64,000 nt of DNA, from NCBI RefSeq assembly GCF_038396785.1, contig NZ_CP151087.1:5688568-5752567 (forward strand). Direction: 5' to 3'. The position numbers were made by a program, and so were the translations under genes. This document shows, piece by piece, positions 53,124-62,489 of this stretch (the stretch's first letter is position 1; each line of letters begins with the position of its first letter). Below the pieces are notes generated by a model. That model saw only the letters and a list, made by a program, of their open reading frames with translations. It did not search any database and had not been told where the DNA came from. Source of the DNA: Sphingobacterium thalpophilum. GTDB lineage: Bacteria > Bacteroidota > Bacteroidia > Sphingobacteriales > Sphingobacteriaceae.

Positions 53124-54068
53124 TTAGTTTAAACTTATCTTTTTGCCCTGTTCGGGGAAAATATAATTTACTTTAAGTGGATTATTCTTGAGCAATTCGT
53201 TTTTAATGATTTCAGGGTTGTTACCAGTTGGTTTTCGGTGTGTGACCACTATGCTTAGCCCTTCCAAGTTTTTCAGTCCCGTTTTTTCTTTGAGCTTTAG
53301 CAGTTCTTCTAACAACAAACTGGGGGTTAGGTGACCAAAGAGTAAATTTTCCGGTTGATTATTTGGAAAGGAGACTTCAATCAATATACTGTTTAATTGT
53401 TTGTTTTTGATCAGTGGGGCAATGGTATTCCAGAGCTTATCTAGCTGATCGGATTTTTCCACCCGATCGGCACCGGTATCACCAAGGTAAAGGAGATAGT
53501 GGTTGTCGTAGTGGACGAGGGCAGCACTACTTTTATATGGATTTACATGGCTCAGCTCGTATGCCGTCAAAGATAATGTCGTATTTGGTACTTGCGTTTC
53601 CAGCCCCTCTTGTAAACTGTTGTAATGATACTTTCCTAGTATGGGTTTTTGGCCCTGGTCGCCAAAATTGATCCAGGTATCCGTGATAAAATAGTGATTT
53701 TGTAGAATTTGAAGGACCGGATCAATAGCAAAAATGTTCTTTTTGCTATCGGCAGGAGAATTAATAATAAGACCCGATAAATGATCGAGATGTCCATGGG
53801 AAATGAAATATCCCTTTATTTGGTTATGTAAAATTGTTTCGACCGAACCATTTAGACTTTTCAATGCAATGGCTTTTCTGATGCCTGTATTTATGGTTCC
53901 GGCATCGAGGCAAAGGAAGGCCGTGTCTTTTGGAGTTCCTACTAAATAAGCAGAAAGATTGTCTTCTTGTTCGCCACCATATATTCCCAGCGGGACAAGG
54001 TCAAAATGCTGTGCATGACAGGTCATGGTCACAAGAAATGTAAAAATGGAAAGCGCTAGTTTTTTCAT
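53124..54068 (-). CDS. Secreted class II 3',5'-cyclic-nucleotide phosphodiesterase (metallo-beta-lactamase fold)
   Basis: ATG at 54066-54068 gives a 314-residue protein with signal peptide (KKLALSIFTFLVTMTCHAQ), so it works in the periplasm. An ATG at 54113 adds 15 residues. The metal-binding block SHGHLDHLSGLIINSP (near 94-109) fits the signature of class II phosphodiesterases (yeast PDE1, Vibrio CpdP). HVNPYKSSAALV, LYLGDTGADR (near 196-205) and FGHLTPSLLLEELLKL supply further ligands. Substrates would be cAMP or cGMP outside the cytoplasm. It lies between the nitroreductase gene and the broken TonB receptor gene. Confidence 0.83.
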   Translation of the reverse strand: MKKLALSIFTFLVTMTCHAQHFDLVPLGIYGGEQEDNLSAYLVGTPKDTAFLCLDAGTINTGIRKAIALKSLNGSVETILHNQIKGYFISHGHLDHLSGLIINSPADSKKNIFAIDPVLQILQNHYFITDTWINFGDQGQKPILGKYHYNSLQEGLETQVPNTTLSLTAYELSHVNPYKSSAALVHYDNHYLLYLGDTGADRVEKSDQLDKLWNTIAPLIKNKQLNSILIEVSFPNNQPENLLFGHLTPSLLLEELLKLKEKTGLKNLEGLSIVVTHRKPTGNNPEIIKNELLKNNPLKVNYIFPEQGKKISLN

Positions 54069-54080
54069 GATTATTAAACT

Positions 54081-54110
54081 AAAAACCCATCCTTTATTAT
54101 AGGATGGGTT
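54081..54110 (-). terminator. Terminator of the TonB-receptor gene
   Basis: On the minus strand AACCCATCCT pairs with AGGATGGGTT around a 7-base loop, then five T-rich bases. It lies 21 bases past the receptor stop and in front of the phosphodiesterase gene. Confidence 0.85.
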
Positions 54111-54131
54111 CAAATTTACACTATTTTTTGT

Positions 54132-57100
54132 TTATTGGTTGAATCGGTAACGTACACCCAGCTGAATTCTCCAGCGTGAAGTTTCATCCACACTGTTCGA
54201 GAACGTGTTGGTTAAAGGAATCTGATTTGTTGCATCTAAATACGGGAATGAGAATGTTGGTTGTCCCTGAGCATTCGATCCTTTGTAATTTAAGATACCG
54301 TTTGCTTTGTTGGCAAATTGGGCAACTCCCCAGCTTTTGTTGATCATATTACCGAAATTAAATACATCAAAAGTAATCTGCAATTGATGTTTCTTTCCGC
54401 TGGTATTTAAAAACACATCTTGCGCGATACGAATATCCAGTGTTCCGATCATTTTTCCTACCAATGCGTTACGTTTCGCGTATTGGCCTCTGTGTGCATT
54501 CAGGTAATTGTCCTGATTAATGTAGCCGTTCAATTGAGACCATAGTTGATCAGCTGTCCGAGTGTCTTGCGCATTGTCGCCAACAAGAGCAATTTCAGCT
54601 TTACTATTCGGGATATAGATCAAGTCATTGCCCGACAAACCATCATTATTCAGGTCACCGCCATAGGTATAGGAATAACGAGGCCCATCCTGTAGTTGAT
54701 AAAATAAGGAGAATGTCGTTCCTAAATGATCCAGGTATTCTTTACGGTAAGAGAAGTTGGCAATAAATCTATTTTTAACCAGATAAGTTGAATAAGAAAG
54801 ATCGGCACTATTTGGATTGCCCGAAACATAACGATCACGCCACATTGACTGCGCAATAGATCCTCCATCGTTCACAGATCTTGAATCTGTATAGGTATAA
54901 CCGATATTTGCAAAGAAACCACCTTTGAATTCTTTCGATAATGTTCCTGTAAGGGTGTAGCTATAGCCTTTTGATGTATTGGACATCACAATAGCGTCGG
55001 AAATGTTAGGATTTTCAGGAGTCGGTTGTGCGGCGCCATAGATACGTGGTGTTGTATAGCGCATACGGTTATCGGCACCAGCTAAAGCTTTTCCGTCCGT
55101 CGTATTTAGATTGACGTTACGGAAATAAACCGAATTGATATCTTTCGAATACATGGCTTCAAAAGTACCAATAACACCGCCCGGTAATTTTTGGTCAACG
55201 GCAAGGTTCGTTCTCCAAAGCTGCATAAATTTGAAGTTATTATCCGTTACCGCCAAGTTATAACTGGAGTTGTTGGCTGCAGTTTGGTGGTTCACGTTGC
55301 GATAAGCATCCACATCAGGTGTAAACGGTCTATTTGTTGGATTATTGATGGATTCAGAACCAAACATGACACCATTATTGCCGGCCTGATTAGAAATCCA
55401 TACTAATGGCGGACGACCTGTAAAAATTCCCGATCCACCACGTACCTGCGTTTGATTTGTTCCATTGACATTCCAATTAAATCCAATTCGCGGCGACCAA
55501 AGAATTGCACTCTTTGGATATTTTGATACATCGATCTTTTCACCTTGATCAAAATTTAACTTGGTTACATTATCATTTTTCAGATCATTGGGAGATGATA
55601 TGTTCGTCAAATCGGCTCTCAATCCAGCAGTCAATTTAAAATGCTCATTTACAGCATAGGCATCCTGTGCATATAGGCCAAACATACGTGCTGAAATCTC
55701 TGCATAAGGAAATGATCCATCAGGTAAAACAGAATACTGGATTTGGTATTTGGTTGCGTTAGAAACATTATTTTTTGCAGAGTTGTAGAAATCATCTAAA
55801 CTGGCAAATGTATAGGCTCCATAATAGTTCGGGGCAAATCCATTGGTGGTTTTGTAGTTTTCAAAATTGGCTCCCAATGTAATCTCATGTTTTCCGGCAT
55901 AAATATTAAAGTTGTTTGTAGCTTGAAATACCTTCGTCTTTAAACTATTAAATGCTGTAAATGGTTCGTAACCAAATGCTGTCATGCTACTACCGTCGGG
56001 GTTCATGATGTCTACCAAAGGAAATGGCTGACCACCTTTGGATTCCCTAAAATCGTTCATGACATTGTAACCTACGGTCAATGAATTTGAATATTTGCTA
56101 CTGATACGTGTGCGTAATTCTAAATTCACATTGTCCATGTTGTTGTTTATACCGTAGCCTGCTGAGCTGAAAGGTAGGCCAAGGTTGGACGGTTGCCGAT
56201 TATTTTTTGGCGCACCACTATTGGATGGTAGGATGTCGCGATAGGAACGAAAGTAGAAATATTTGGCGCTTAAAGTATTTTTTTGATCGATATTGTAATC
56301 TAATTTAACGGAAAATTTGTCACTGCGTGTATCTAAAGGATAATCTTGATAAGATCCAGGATTATAGCCGATCGATTTTAGGTAGTTGGCTAGATCATCA
56401 AGTTTCTCCGCAGATACGGTTGAAACATTCGGCCCCGTATTTCCTCCACGTGAAGCTATAAAATTTGTTCCTGGGTCTGTTCTTCGCTCAAGCTCACCGC
56501 TTGCAAAAAAGAATAGCTTGTTTTTGATAATTGGCCCCCCTACGGTAAAACCATAGCCTTTCAAGCTGAAGTTGTTGACAGGTGCTCTTAACCCGGCCGA
56601 ATTGTATTTGTTGACTAAATTTTGATTTCTGAAATAATAATTTAATGAACCTTGTACTTCGTTTGTACCACTTCTTGTTACAGCATTAATTGCAGCGCCG
56701 GTAAAACCATTTTGTCTGACGTCATAAGGAGCGATGTTTACTGAAATCTCCTCAAAGGCGTCCATATTGATGGGTTGCGAGTTTGTTTGACTTCCGATAG
56801 TTCCCTGTAATCCAAAAGCATTATTGAATAGCGCTCCGTCGATCGTAAAGTTATTTGCAAGGTTGCTTCTCCCTGCAAACGAAGGATTACCGTATTGCAT
56901 CGAAAATTGAGGCGTCAGTTTGACAAAATCTGTAAAGCTTCGATTGAGTGTAGGTAGATTTTGAATCGCTGTTCGGGAAATGTTTTGTGCTGCACCTGTT
57001 CGGCCGGAGTTGAAGACTTATCCCTGTCTCGTTCCTACAACGACAGCTTCATCCAGCACTTGCGATGCGGACTGCATCTGAATATCTAATGTTGAGCTTT

Positions 57101-57398
57101 GTCCCAAAGCTAGTTTCTCGATCTGTTTGATATTGGGTGAATGACCCAGATAAGTTACGGTGATTTGATAAGGGCCACCAATTCTCATATTGGGGAGATT
57201 GTAGCGACCGTCACTTCGCGATGAAGTAACGTACTTTGTCCCAGAAGGTAAATGTATGGCTTCAATTGTCGCCCCATTGATTGGCGAATTTCCCTCTCTG
57301 ACGGTTCCATTCAGAGCAGAGGTGGTTTCATTTTGCGCATAGGTAAGTGATGTACCAATTGTGCTTAGCAAAATGCTGGTAATCAAATGTTTTCTCAT
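54132..57398 (-). pseudogene. Oar-like TonB-dependent receptor broken by an in-frame stop
   Basis: The whole frame reads as one receptor of about 1,088 codons except for a single TAA at 57018-57020. Before it are a signal peptide (KHLITSILLSTIGTSLTYAQ), a carboxypeptidase-like domain (SALNGTVREGNSPINGATI) and LDEAVVVGTRQG. After the stop the same frame goes on VFNSGRTGAAQNISRTAIQN, the usual plug start, then the barrel (GAAINAVTRSGTNEVQGSLN; end WRIQLGVRYRFNQ). No base is missing, so one substitution would repair it. An internal ATG (56900) could start only the truncated barrel, without a signal. No SusD-like partner is present. A sequencing error is the alternative. Confidence 0.8.
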
Positions 57399-57587
57399 TT
57401 GTTTTGTAGCTGTTTAAATGACTAGGTGATTTTTAAACCGCGATAAAGGTAGGAGAGTATTATTGATTTTGTGTTAAGTAAATATTATTTAAATATTTCC
57501 ACAATCGCTGCTATATGAGGCCTTCATTTGGTAATTATATAGGTTATCGTTTAATGGTTGATGATAGGTTATTTCACTGGTTGATGG

Positions 57588-57956
57588 CTATTTTTTAATT
57601 TTAATTGTGCCATTGCGATAGAGGTTTAAGGCGGCCGTCAGAATACTTTCGATTGTGTCTATCGGAAGATCTTCCTGTGGATCAATAGGCAATGTTTTCA
57701 TCCGAAGACGCTGACCTGCTTCCAGTTGTACCTGGTCCAAATGTTTACCTTCAACCATCAGTAGGTACGGAAATGTAGTCCGTTTGTCGGTCCAAAGGTA
57801 ACAGAATGCTTTTTTTCTATAGCAAAAGCAAGGCATACCGTACTTTATGGTCTCACTCACATCCGTATCCTGTTGAAGGATAATATGTCTTAATGCTAAA
57901 AGACAGCTTTTATTTGGTTCTTTCTGGTTCAGATAGAAATGTTGGATCTCCTGCAT
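57588..57956 (-). CDS. DUF1801-type protein
   Basis: ATG at 57954-57956 gives 122 residues (MQEIQHFYLNQ). The pattern is that of the YdhG/DUF1801 alpha-beta fold: LALRHIILQQDTDVSETIKY, then GMPCFCYRKKAFCYLW and MVEGKHLDQ, ending in a basic KIKK tail. Two Cys are close to each other in CFC. Cytosolic, single gene, role unknown in this lineage; some members act in iron or stress response. The upstream gap to the receptor gene (57399-57587) shows no clear signal. Confidence 0.8.
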   Translation of the reverse strand: MQEIQHFYLNQKEPNKSCLLALRHIILQQDTDVSETIKYGMPCFCYRKKAFCYLWTDKRTTFPYLLMVEGKHLDQVQLEAGQRLRMKTLPIDPQEDLPIDTIESILTAALNLYRNGTIKIKK

Positions 57957-58079
57957 ATGAATGATGTGTTGCAAATAAAGATACAAGACTTATCCTTTTT
58001 TATATGATTTAGTTACAATTTTCTTTTGTTGTTTAGTATATTCTGACCTATTTTGTGTGATCGAATTATCGATTTGCTT

Positions 58080-58622
58080 ATGACCATAAATTTTAGAAAT
58101 ATAGAGTATTTGAAGAGTGGAAATAAAGTGCAAAAAAAAGCCTATCGGTTACTGAGGGATTATCAGATTATTAACCGTCTTGAGGGCTACAGTCCGATTG
58201 TAGTTGGTACGATACCGATTCAGGTAGATATTGATGGGAGCGATATAGACATTATTCTGTGTGTAGATGATTTTGATGCTCTTGAAGAAAAGCTGTCTCT
58301 TAATTTTTCGCAGCATGCACATTTTCGGTTACAGCGGGCTACCGGTCATGTAATCGTGTGCAGCTTCTCGATTGAGGAACAGCTTTTTGAAATTTATGCG
58401 ACGGATAAAGCAACTGAAATTCAGAATGGATATTTACATATGCTTAAAGAGCATGAAATCATTCAATTGAGGGGGGAAGAATTCGCTGAGCAGGTCAGAC
58501 AGCTCAAAAGGAGCGGGGTAAAAACTGAGCCGGCATTTTGTCAGCTATTGGGAATTGAAGGCGATGCATATACAGAACTTCTAAAGTATAATCCAGCAGA
58601 TAATTCGATAAACTATGAATGA
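58080..58622 (+). CDS. DUF4269 nucleotidyltransferase-like protein
   Basis: ATG at 58080 starts a 180-residue protein (MTINFRNIEYLKSGNKVQ). The central GTIPIQVDIDGSDIDIILCV (near 45-64) has the alternating Asp residues (D-x-D-x-x-x-S-D-x-D) of a polymerase-beta-like nucleotidyltransferase. The rest fits DUF4269: RATGHVIVCSFSIEEQLFEIYA and a C-terminal AFCQLLGIEGDAYTELLKY. Possible small-molecule nucleotidyltransferase; no partner gene is obvious. A Crp/Fnr gene starts 17 bases later and may be co-transcribed. Confidence 0.78.
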   Translation: MTINFRNIEYLKSGNKVQKKAYRLLRDYQIINRLEGYSPIVVGTIPIQVDIDGSDIDIILCVDDFDALEEKLSLNFSQHAHFRLQRATGHVIVCSFSIEEQLFEIYATDKATEIQNGYLHMLKEHEIIQLRGEEFAEQVRQLKRSGVKTEPAFCQLLGIEGDAYTELLKYNPADNSINYE

Positions 58623-58639
58623 TTTTAATCTAAAATAGT

Positions 58640-59197
58640 ATGAATCCCCTAATTGAACAATTTAAAAAATATGGCTATCTCAATGAAGCGCTTGAGAAAG
58701 CGGTAGAAAATAGAACTCGTTATTTTTTTAAGAAAAAGGGTGAGCATTTTTTGAGGGAAGGGCAGCATTTATCAAGCTATTTTGTTTTGCGTAAAGGACT
58801 GATTCGTGCTTATTTCTTAAAAAATGGACGTGAAATGAACAGTTGGTTTGGTGAAGAAAACCAGATTTTTGGATCGATTTTGCCCGTTTATACTGAAAAG
58901 CCCTCTTTTGAAAATATTCAGTTTTTGGAAGACTCCGAGATCTATGCAATTTCTGTGGACGATTTGAATGAATTGTATAGGATTTATCCTGAACTAAATC
59001 TTATAGGCCGAAAGATTGCTGAGGAGGTTTGTATTATTCTTGAAGAACGGATTATGTCCCTGCATACCGAATCTGCAGTAGAACGATATCAATCTCTCAT
59101 CCGCCTACAGCCAAATTTGTTAAATAGAATTAATCTTGGCCATATTGCATCATATTTAGGAATTACACAGGAAACGCTTAGCCGGATACGGCGATAA
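58640..59197 (+). CDS. Crp/Fnr-family regulator (next to SMR exporter gene)
   Basis: A 185-residue paralogue of the regulator at 51442-52008. The effector fold covers about 25-120 (HFLREGQHLSSYFVLRKGLI, MNSWFGEENQIFGSILPVY) without a cAMP cassette or Fe-S cysteines. The HTH reads GHIASYLGITQETLSRIRR at the extreme C-terminus, with the same E-x-x-S-R motif. It is followed after 78 bases by an SMR gene with an FNR-like box in the gap. DNA-binding residues of the two paralogues are almost the same, so they may share sites. Confidence 0.87.
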   Translation: MNPLIEQFKKYGYLNEALEKAVENRTRYFFKKKGEHFLREGQHLSSYFVLRKGLIRAYFLKNGREMNSWFGEENQIFGSILPVYTEKPSFENIQFLEDSEIYAISVDDLNELYRIYPELNLIGRKIAEEVCIILEERIMSLHTESAVERYQSLIRLQPNLLNRINLGHIASYLGITQETLSRIRR

Positions 59198-59205
59198 GTA
59201 CACGA

Positions 59206-59251
59206 TTTTGATATAAGTCAAAAAATGCCCCTTATATAGCGATTATCTTTG
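59206..59251 (+). promoter_or_regulatory. FNR-like box and exact -7 element in front of the SMR gene
   Basis: TTGATATAAGTCAA (59208-59221; 18-bp palindrome TTTTGA-N6-TCAAAA at 59206-59223) lies before TATCTTTG (59244-59251), an exact TAnnTTTG. The box centre is 29.5 bases before the -7 element, about -41 of the start. There is no -33 element. The box matches the one before the DUF418 gene at 13 of 14 bases in the same direction. Confidence 0.65.
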
Positions 59252-59275
59252 CTTTAGAAATTTAAACTATTGAAA

Positions 59276-59593
59276 ATGAATTGGATTGCATTGATTATTG
59301 CTGGCATTTTTGAAATTGGCTGGCCGCTCGGATTAAAAATGGCTCAACAGCCAGATTCAAATAAATTTGGTTGGATTCTATTAGCTATTGTCTCCATGAG
59401 CATTAGTGGCGGATTATTATTTTATGCTCAAAAAGCTATTCCTATAGGTACAGCATATGCCGTATGGACAGGTTTAGGGGCAGTGGGCACATTAATGGTC
59501 GGAATCTTTTTTTTCGGAGATTCGGCCAATGTATTTAGACTCCTGTCTGCAACATTGATCGTCGCAGGAATTATTGGCTTAAAGATTTTTTAA
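59276..59593 (+). CDS. SMR-family exporter, Gdx/SugE type
   Basis: Four-span dimeric proton-coupled exporter, 105 residues from ATG at 59276 (a TTG six bases earlier is less likely). AGIFEIGWPLGLKMAQQ (near 9-25) holds the essential membrane Glu. GTAYAVWTGLGAVGTLMVGI (near 57-76) and SATLIVAGIIGLKIF are the other conserved blocks. The W-x-x-G-L-K pattern after the Glu points to the guanidinium exporter (Gdx/SugE) branch rather than EmrE-type drug pumps. No guanidine riboswitch is seen; the FNR-like box suggests protein control instead. Confidence 0.88.
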   Translation: MNWIALIIAGIFEIGWPLGLKMAQQPDSNKFGWILLAIVSMSISGGLLFYAQKAIPIGTAYAVWTGLGAVGTLMVGIFFFGDSANVFRLLSATLIVAGIIGLKIF

Positions 59594-59753
59594 AAATACT
59601 GGAAATGTTATTTATCGCAGTCTACATAAAAAAATAGAATGTGCGCTCAATTTTCTTCAATTGGATTGTTAAAAATATATAAAATCTATTTTTTTTAGTC
59701 TAAACTCATTAGAAGAGAGTAGGTTGGGATGATTTTTGCTGCGCAATTAAATT

Positions 59754-60224
59754 ATGAGGCAAGAACTAGCTGAAAAAATAGAATTGTATAGTAAAAGGTA
59801 CGGCCTATTTATGCGACCGGAGTATATTAGCTTTGCTCGGGATACAACAAGGCTGTTGCTTCGCAACGAATGTCTCCGTGAAGGTGATATAAAAGCTTAT
59901 CAAGACTATATTGCCTCACATTATCCCGAAGATCTTCCCTGGGAAATGAAACAATTTCAGGAAGCGACCAAAGCATTGGAGCGCATGAGTAAGGAGACGG
60001 CTATTGCATGGGTGAATGCGCATCGAATCAAAATTTTTGAATCCGACATTTTTATCGATGATGAAGATTCAATTCTGCGCCCCATTCAATCAAAAGATGA
60101 AGACATGTTTCGCTATAATTTTAACGCCTTGGAAGAACTTATCTACAATCACCAAAGACCGGACGACTTATTTCGGCGGAATAGAGATTGTTTTTGGATA
60201 GATACAAGAATTGACTGGCGGTAG
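59754..60224 (+). CDS. Hypothetical protein, 156 residues
   Basis: I do not recognise a family. The protein is soluble with no signal peptide, mostly alpha-helical, rich in charged residues, and has YSKRYGLFMRPEYISFARDT at the start and WIDTRIDWR at the end. An Asp/Glu-rich patch (IFIDDEDSIL, near 98-107) may bind metal or protein. The frame is closed by a strong terminator, and codon use looks normal for its neighbours. Single gene. Confidence 0.6.
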   Translation: MRQELAEKIELYSKRYGLFMRPEYISFARDTTRLLLRNECLREGDIKAYQDYIASHYPEDLPWEMKQFQEATKALERMSKETAIAWVNAHRIKIFESDIFIDDEDSILRPIQSKDEDMFRYNFNALEELIYNHQRPDDLFRRNRDCFWIDTRIDWR

Positions 60225-60245
60225 TTTACTGCTAATTGAAGTGTG

Positions 60246-60298
60246 GTTTCCCAAGAGCTATCTCGTTCTCCGACGAATACCTCTTGGGAAACTTTTTT
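60246..60298 (+). terminator. Terminator after the hypothetical gene
   Basis: GTTTCCCAAGAG (60246-60257) and CTCTTGGGAAAC (60281-60292) form a 12-bp stem over a 23-base loop that has its own TCG/CGA stem; six T follow. Confidence 0.88.
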
Positions 60299-60299
60299 A

Positions 60300-60761
60300 T
60301 TATTTGGATTCTGCGACAAAAATTTCATTTTCTTGTCCAATGACCACAGTAGGAAACTTTTTGTTGAAGTCAATCGCAATATCTCCTTTTCCCTTTTCGC
60401 CGTCTCCGTTGGAATCCCAATCTAATGTTACGTAGTATTTTATGGGCTCAGCGTCACTGACTTTAGGCTGGATGAGCTTAAGGTGATTTTTAGGTAAATC
60501 GAGTTTGAGATCAAAAGGTATTTGGTTCGCTGTAAAACTCTTTTCCAGAATCATTGTAGCTGGTACATCTGCTATCTGGGCCGAAACTGCATACAGACGA
60601 ATCTTGCCCGTTGGATTTTTAACTGCAATAGCATTTGTTGATTGAATTTTTACGGAAAGACCAGTTGTATCCGTATTCATTTTTTTCGTATTTAATGTTG
60701 TTGAACAACTGCTTGCAGCGAGTGCGACAGCAATTACTGATATTGTAAGTTTTAACATCAT
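60300..60761 (-). CDS. Hypothetical lipoprotein, weakly YbaY-like
   Basis: A 153-residue protein with signal peptide and lipobox ALAASSCST (Cys near 19). The rest is beta-rich: KIRLYAVSAQIADVPATMIL, IPFDLKLDLPKN and PIKYYVTLDWDSNGDGEKG. The order of these blocks recalls the YbaY/YscW lipoprotein domain but the match is weak. Probably attached to the inner or outer membrane. It may form a unit with the beta-barrel gene upstream on the same strand (51-base gap). Confidence 0.6.
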   Translation of the reverse strand: MMLKLTISVIAVALAASSCSTTLNTKKMNTDTTGLSVKIQSTNAIAVKNPTGKIRLYAVSAQIADVPATMILEKSFTANQIPFDLKLDLPKNHLKLIQPKVSDAEPIKYYVTLDWDSNGDGEKGKGDIAIDFNKKFPTVVIGQENEIFVAESK

Positions 60762-60812
60762 ATTTTTTTTGTTTGTTTTGTTTTAACTGTTAATGAACCA
60801 AAATTGGATAAT

Positions 60813-61373
60813 TTACAATTTGAAGGATATCCCGACATTTGCAATCCCAAGGTAACCGAATCCAAATTCGCCATAGACACCTAGTTTATTGCCATAACGA
60901 ATGGCTATCGGTGTAAATTGATAGGATAGCGCACCGAAGCTTTCTCTATCTTCTTTTTGTCTATTGTTAAATTTTGCATAGCCCAAACCTCCTTTTCCAT
61001 ATAGTTCAAGTTTAGTTTTATTCAAATAGCTATATCGCATATTCAAAAGCCCCCCAAAAACATTCCATTTTGAATCCCCAAGATCATCTTTGTAAGAAAC
61101 CGTATTTTTACCATAAAATCCGTCGATGCCTATAGACAGTCTTTTGTTTAAATTACGTGAATACCCGGCAGTAAATGTGCCAGTTCCGCTGGAATGTTCT
61201 ACTTCTCTTCCGAGTAAACCCATAAATATTCCCTCACCGAGCATTGTACCGATCTCTTGGACCGGAATAAGTCCATACCCCACTCGAATTTCTAATTTTT
61301 TTTGCATGTTTTCTTGCCCATATCCTTCCAACGAAATCAAGGAGACTAGGACGATGAATATAATTTTCTTCAT
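60813..61373 (-). CDS. Small outer-membrane beta-barrel protein
   Basis: The 186 residues begin with a signal peptide (KKIIFIVLVSLISLEGYGQ) and then show alternating strands: EIRVGYGLIPVQEIG, GTFTAGYSRNLNKRLSIGID, VFGGLLNMRYSYLNKTKLEL and a last strand ending in Phe-x-Leu (VGISFKL). This is the usual 8-strand barrel pattern in Bacteroidota. No known ligand. The upstream gap (61374-61723) is AT-rich at first and then purine-rich near 61660-61700; I see no gene in it. Confidence 0.75.
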   Translation of the reverse strand: MKKIIFIVLVSLISLEGYGQENMQKKLEIRVGYGLIPVQEIGTMLGEGIFMGLLGREVEHSSGTGTFTAGYSRNLNKRLSIGIDGFYGKNTVSYKDDLGDSKWNVFGGLLNMRYSYLNKTKLELYGKGGLGYAKFNNRQKEDRESFGALSYQFTPIAIRYGNKLGVYGEFGFGYLGIANVGISFKL

Positions 61374-61723
61374 TAATATAGTTAAGTCAGGATTTTATGT
61401 GACTTACTATAGGTAACGTTTTTGAAATTTAATTCGCTACAATTTATTTTACATAGTATTTTATTTCTTATTTAATTCATATTTTGATTTTAAATTCTTT
61501 TTAACATACTAAAGGCTTGTGAAGTTTTTGGGGTGTATAAGGCATCTTTTTCAAATCAAGGTGCAGATCCTTTATTAAGGACTGAATGTCTAGCGATGGG
61601 AGAGCTTAACTCCTGACGGATTTCATTGGCAAAGACAGTCGACAAAAGGCGGGGATTGAAAGCGGAACAGGAAGATAATAGGAGGGTTAAAGCGGGATGA
61701 TGGGGCTGAGGCTATTGCATAAA

Positions 61724-61757
61724 AAAAAGTCCTTAGCATTTGCTAAGGACTTTTTTA
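61724..61757 (-). terminator. Terminator of the DUF1080 gene
   Basis: GTCCTTAGCA and TGCTAAGGAC face each other with almost no loop, flanked by A- and T-runs. It abuts the stop codon at 61758. Confidence 0.9.
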
Positions 61758-62489
61758 TTATAAGGTTTTTATTTTTAGGTTTCTAAATGAAACACCTCTG
61801 GACCAATCCTGTAGTGCTAATTTCCCACTAATATGTTTACCAAACTCTGGATAATCTTTGAAATTACTATGTTTTACCAAATCTTTCCATTTAGCGGAAT
61901 TAAAATCCATTTCAGCAGTGATTTTACCATTCAGGTAGAACGTTACCTTTCCGTCTTTCTGAATAATACTGGATTCATTCCAATCATCCTGTGCTTTAAT
62001 ATTGACAAAGTTCTGCTGCGGTAGAAATGTATAAAGACAGCCGGAACGCTTTAGCGGCTTATCAAAATCAGGATGGGAATCTGCTAACAATTGATATTCT
62101 GGTCCTGAATGGTAGGTCGCATTGATATCCGGTCTTTCCTGTACATTGACAAAAACGCCACTATTTCCCTCTTTTTCGAGCTTCCATTCAAACTTAAACT
62201 CATAATTTTTATACTCTTTGTCCGATACTAAGTCATATTTTTGGCTTTCCCTGTTTGGATTGCAGTAAATAGTCCCATTTTTAACGACCCAGGCTGTAGG
62301 AGCATTTTTACTATTATTGTAGGTATGCCAATTGTTAAGCGTGGTACCATCAAATAGAAGTTGCCAGCCGTTACTTTGCTCTTCTTCTGTTAATGTATTC
62401 GGACTGCTTTTTTCATTTTGACAGGAGAGTAAAATACAGCCCATAAAGACCGATAAGATGATTTTTTTGAAAAGGTTTAAGTTTATCAT
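61758..62489 (-). CDS. DUF1080 / 3-keto-disaccharide hydrolase-family lipoprotein
   Basis: ATG at 62487-62489 gives 243 residues with lipobox MGCILLSCQNE (Cys near 22); a longer frame from 62531 adds 14 residues. The body is the concanavalin-like DUF1080 domain: GWQLLFDGTTLNNWHTYNN (near 40-58), YKNYEFKFEWKLEKEGNSGV (near 93-112), ATYHSGPEYQLLAD and LALQDWSRGVSFRNLKIK. Some members hydrolyse 3-keto-glycosides, others only bind sugars. Surface or periplasmic. Single gene. Confidence 0.87.
   Translation of the reverse strand: MINLNLFKKIILSVFMGCILLSCQNEKSSPNTLTEEEQSNGWQLLFDGTTLNNWHTYNNSKNAPTAWVVKNGTIYCNPNRESQKYDLVSDKEYKNYEFKFEWKLEKEGNSGVFVNVQERPDINATYHSGPEYQLLADSHPDFDKPLKRSGCLYTFLPQQNFVNIKAQDDWNESSIIQKDGKVTFYLNGKITAEMDFNSAKWKDLVKHSNFKDYPEFGKHISGKLALQDWSRGVSFRNLKIKTL

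Noticed and set aside
56501..56900. Barrel part of the TonB receptor as an independent gene starting at 56900
   Set aside because: It would lack signal peptide and the beginning of the plug; the frame upstream matches the missing plug, so one broken gene is the better reading.
59198..59275. Guanidine riboswitch in front of the SMR gene
   Set aside because: The 78-base gap is too short and has the FNR-like box and promoter instead of the conserved riboswitch motifs.
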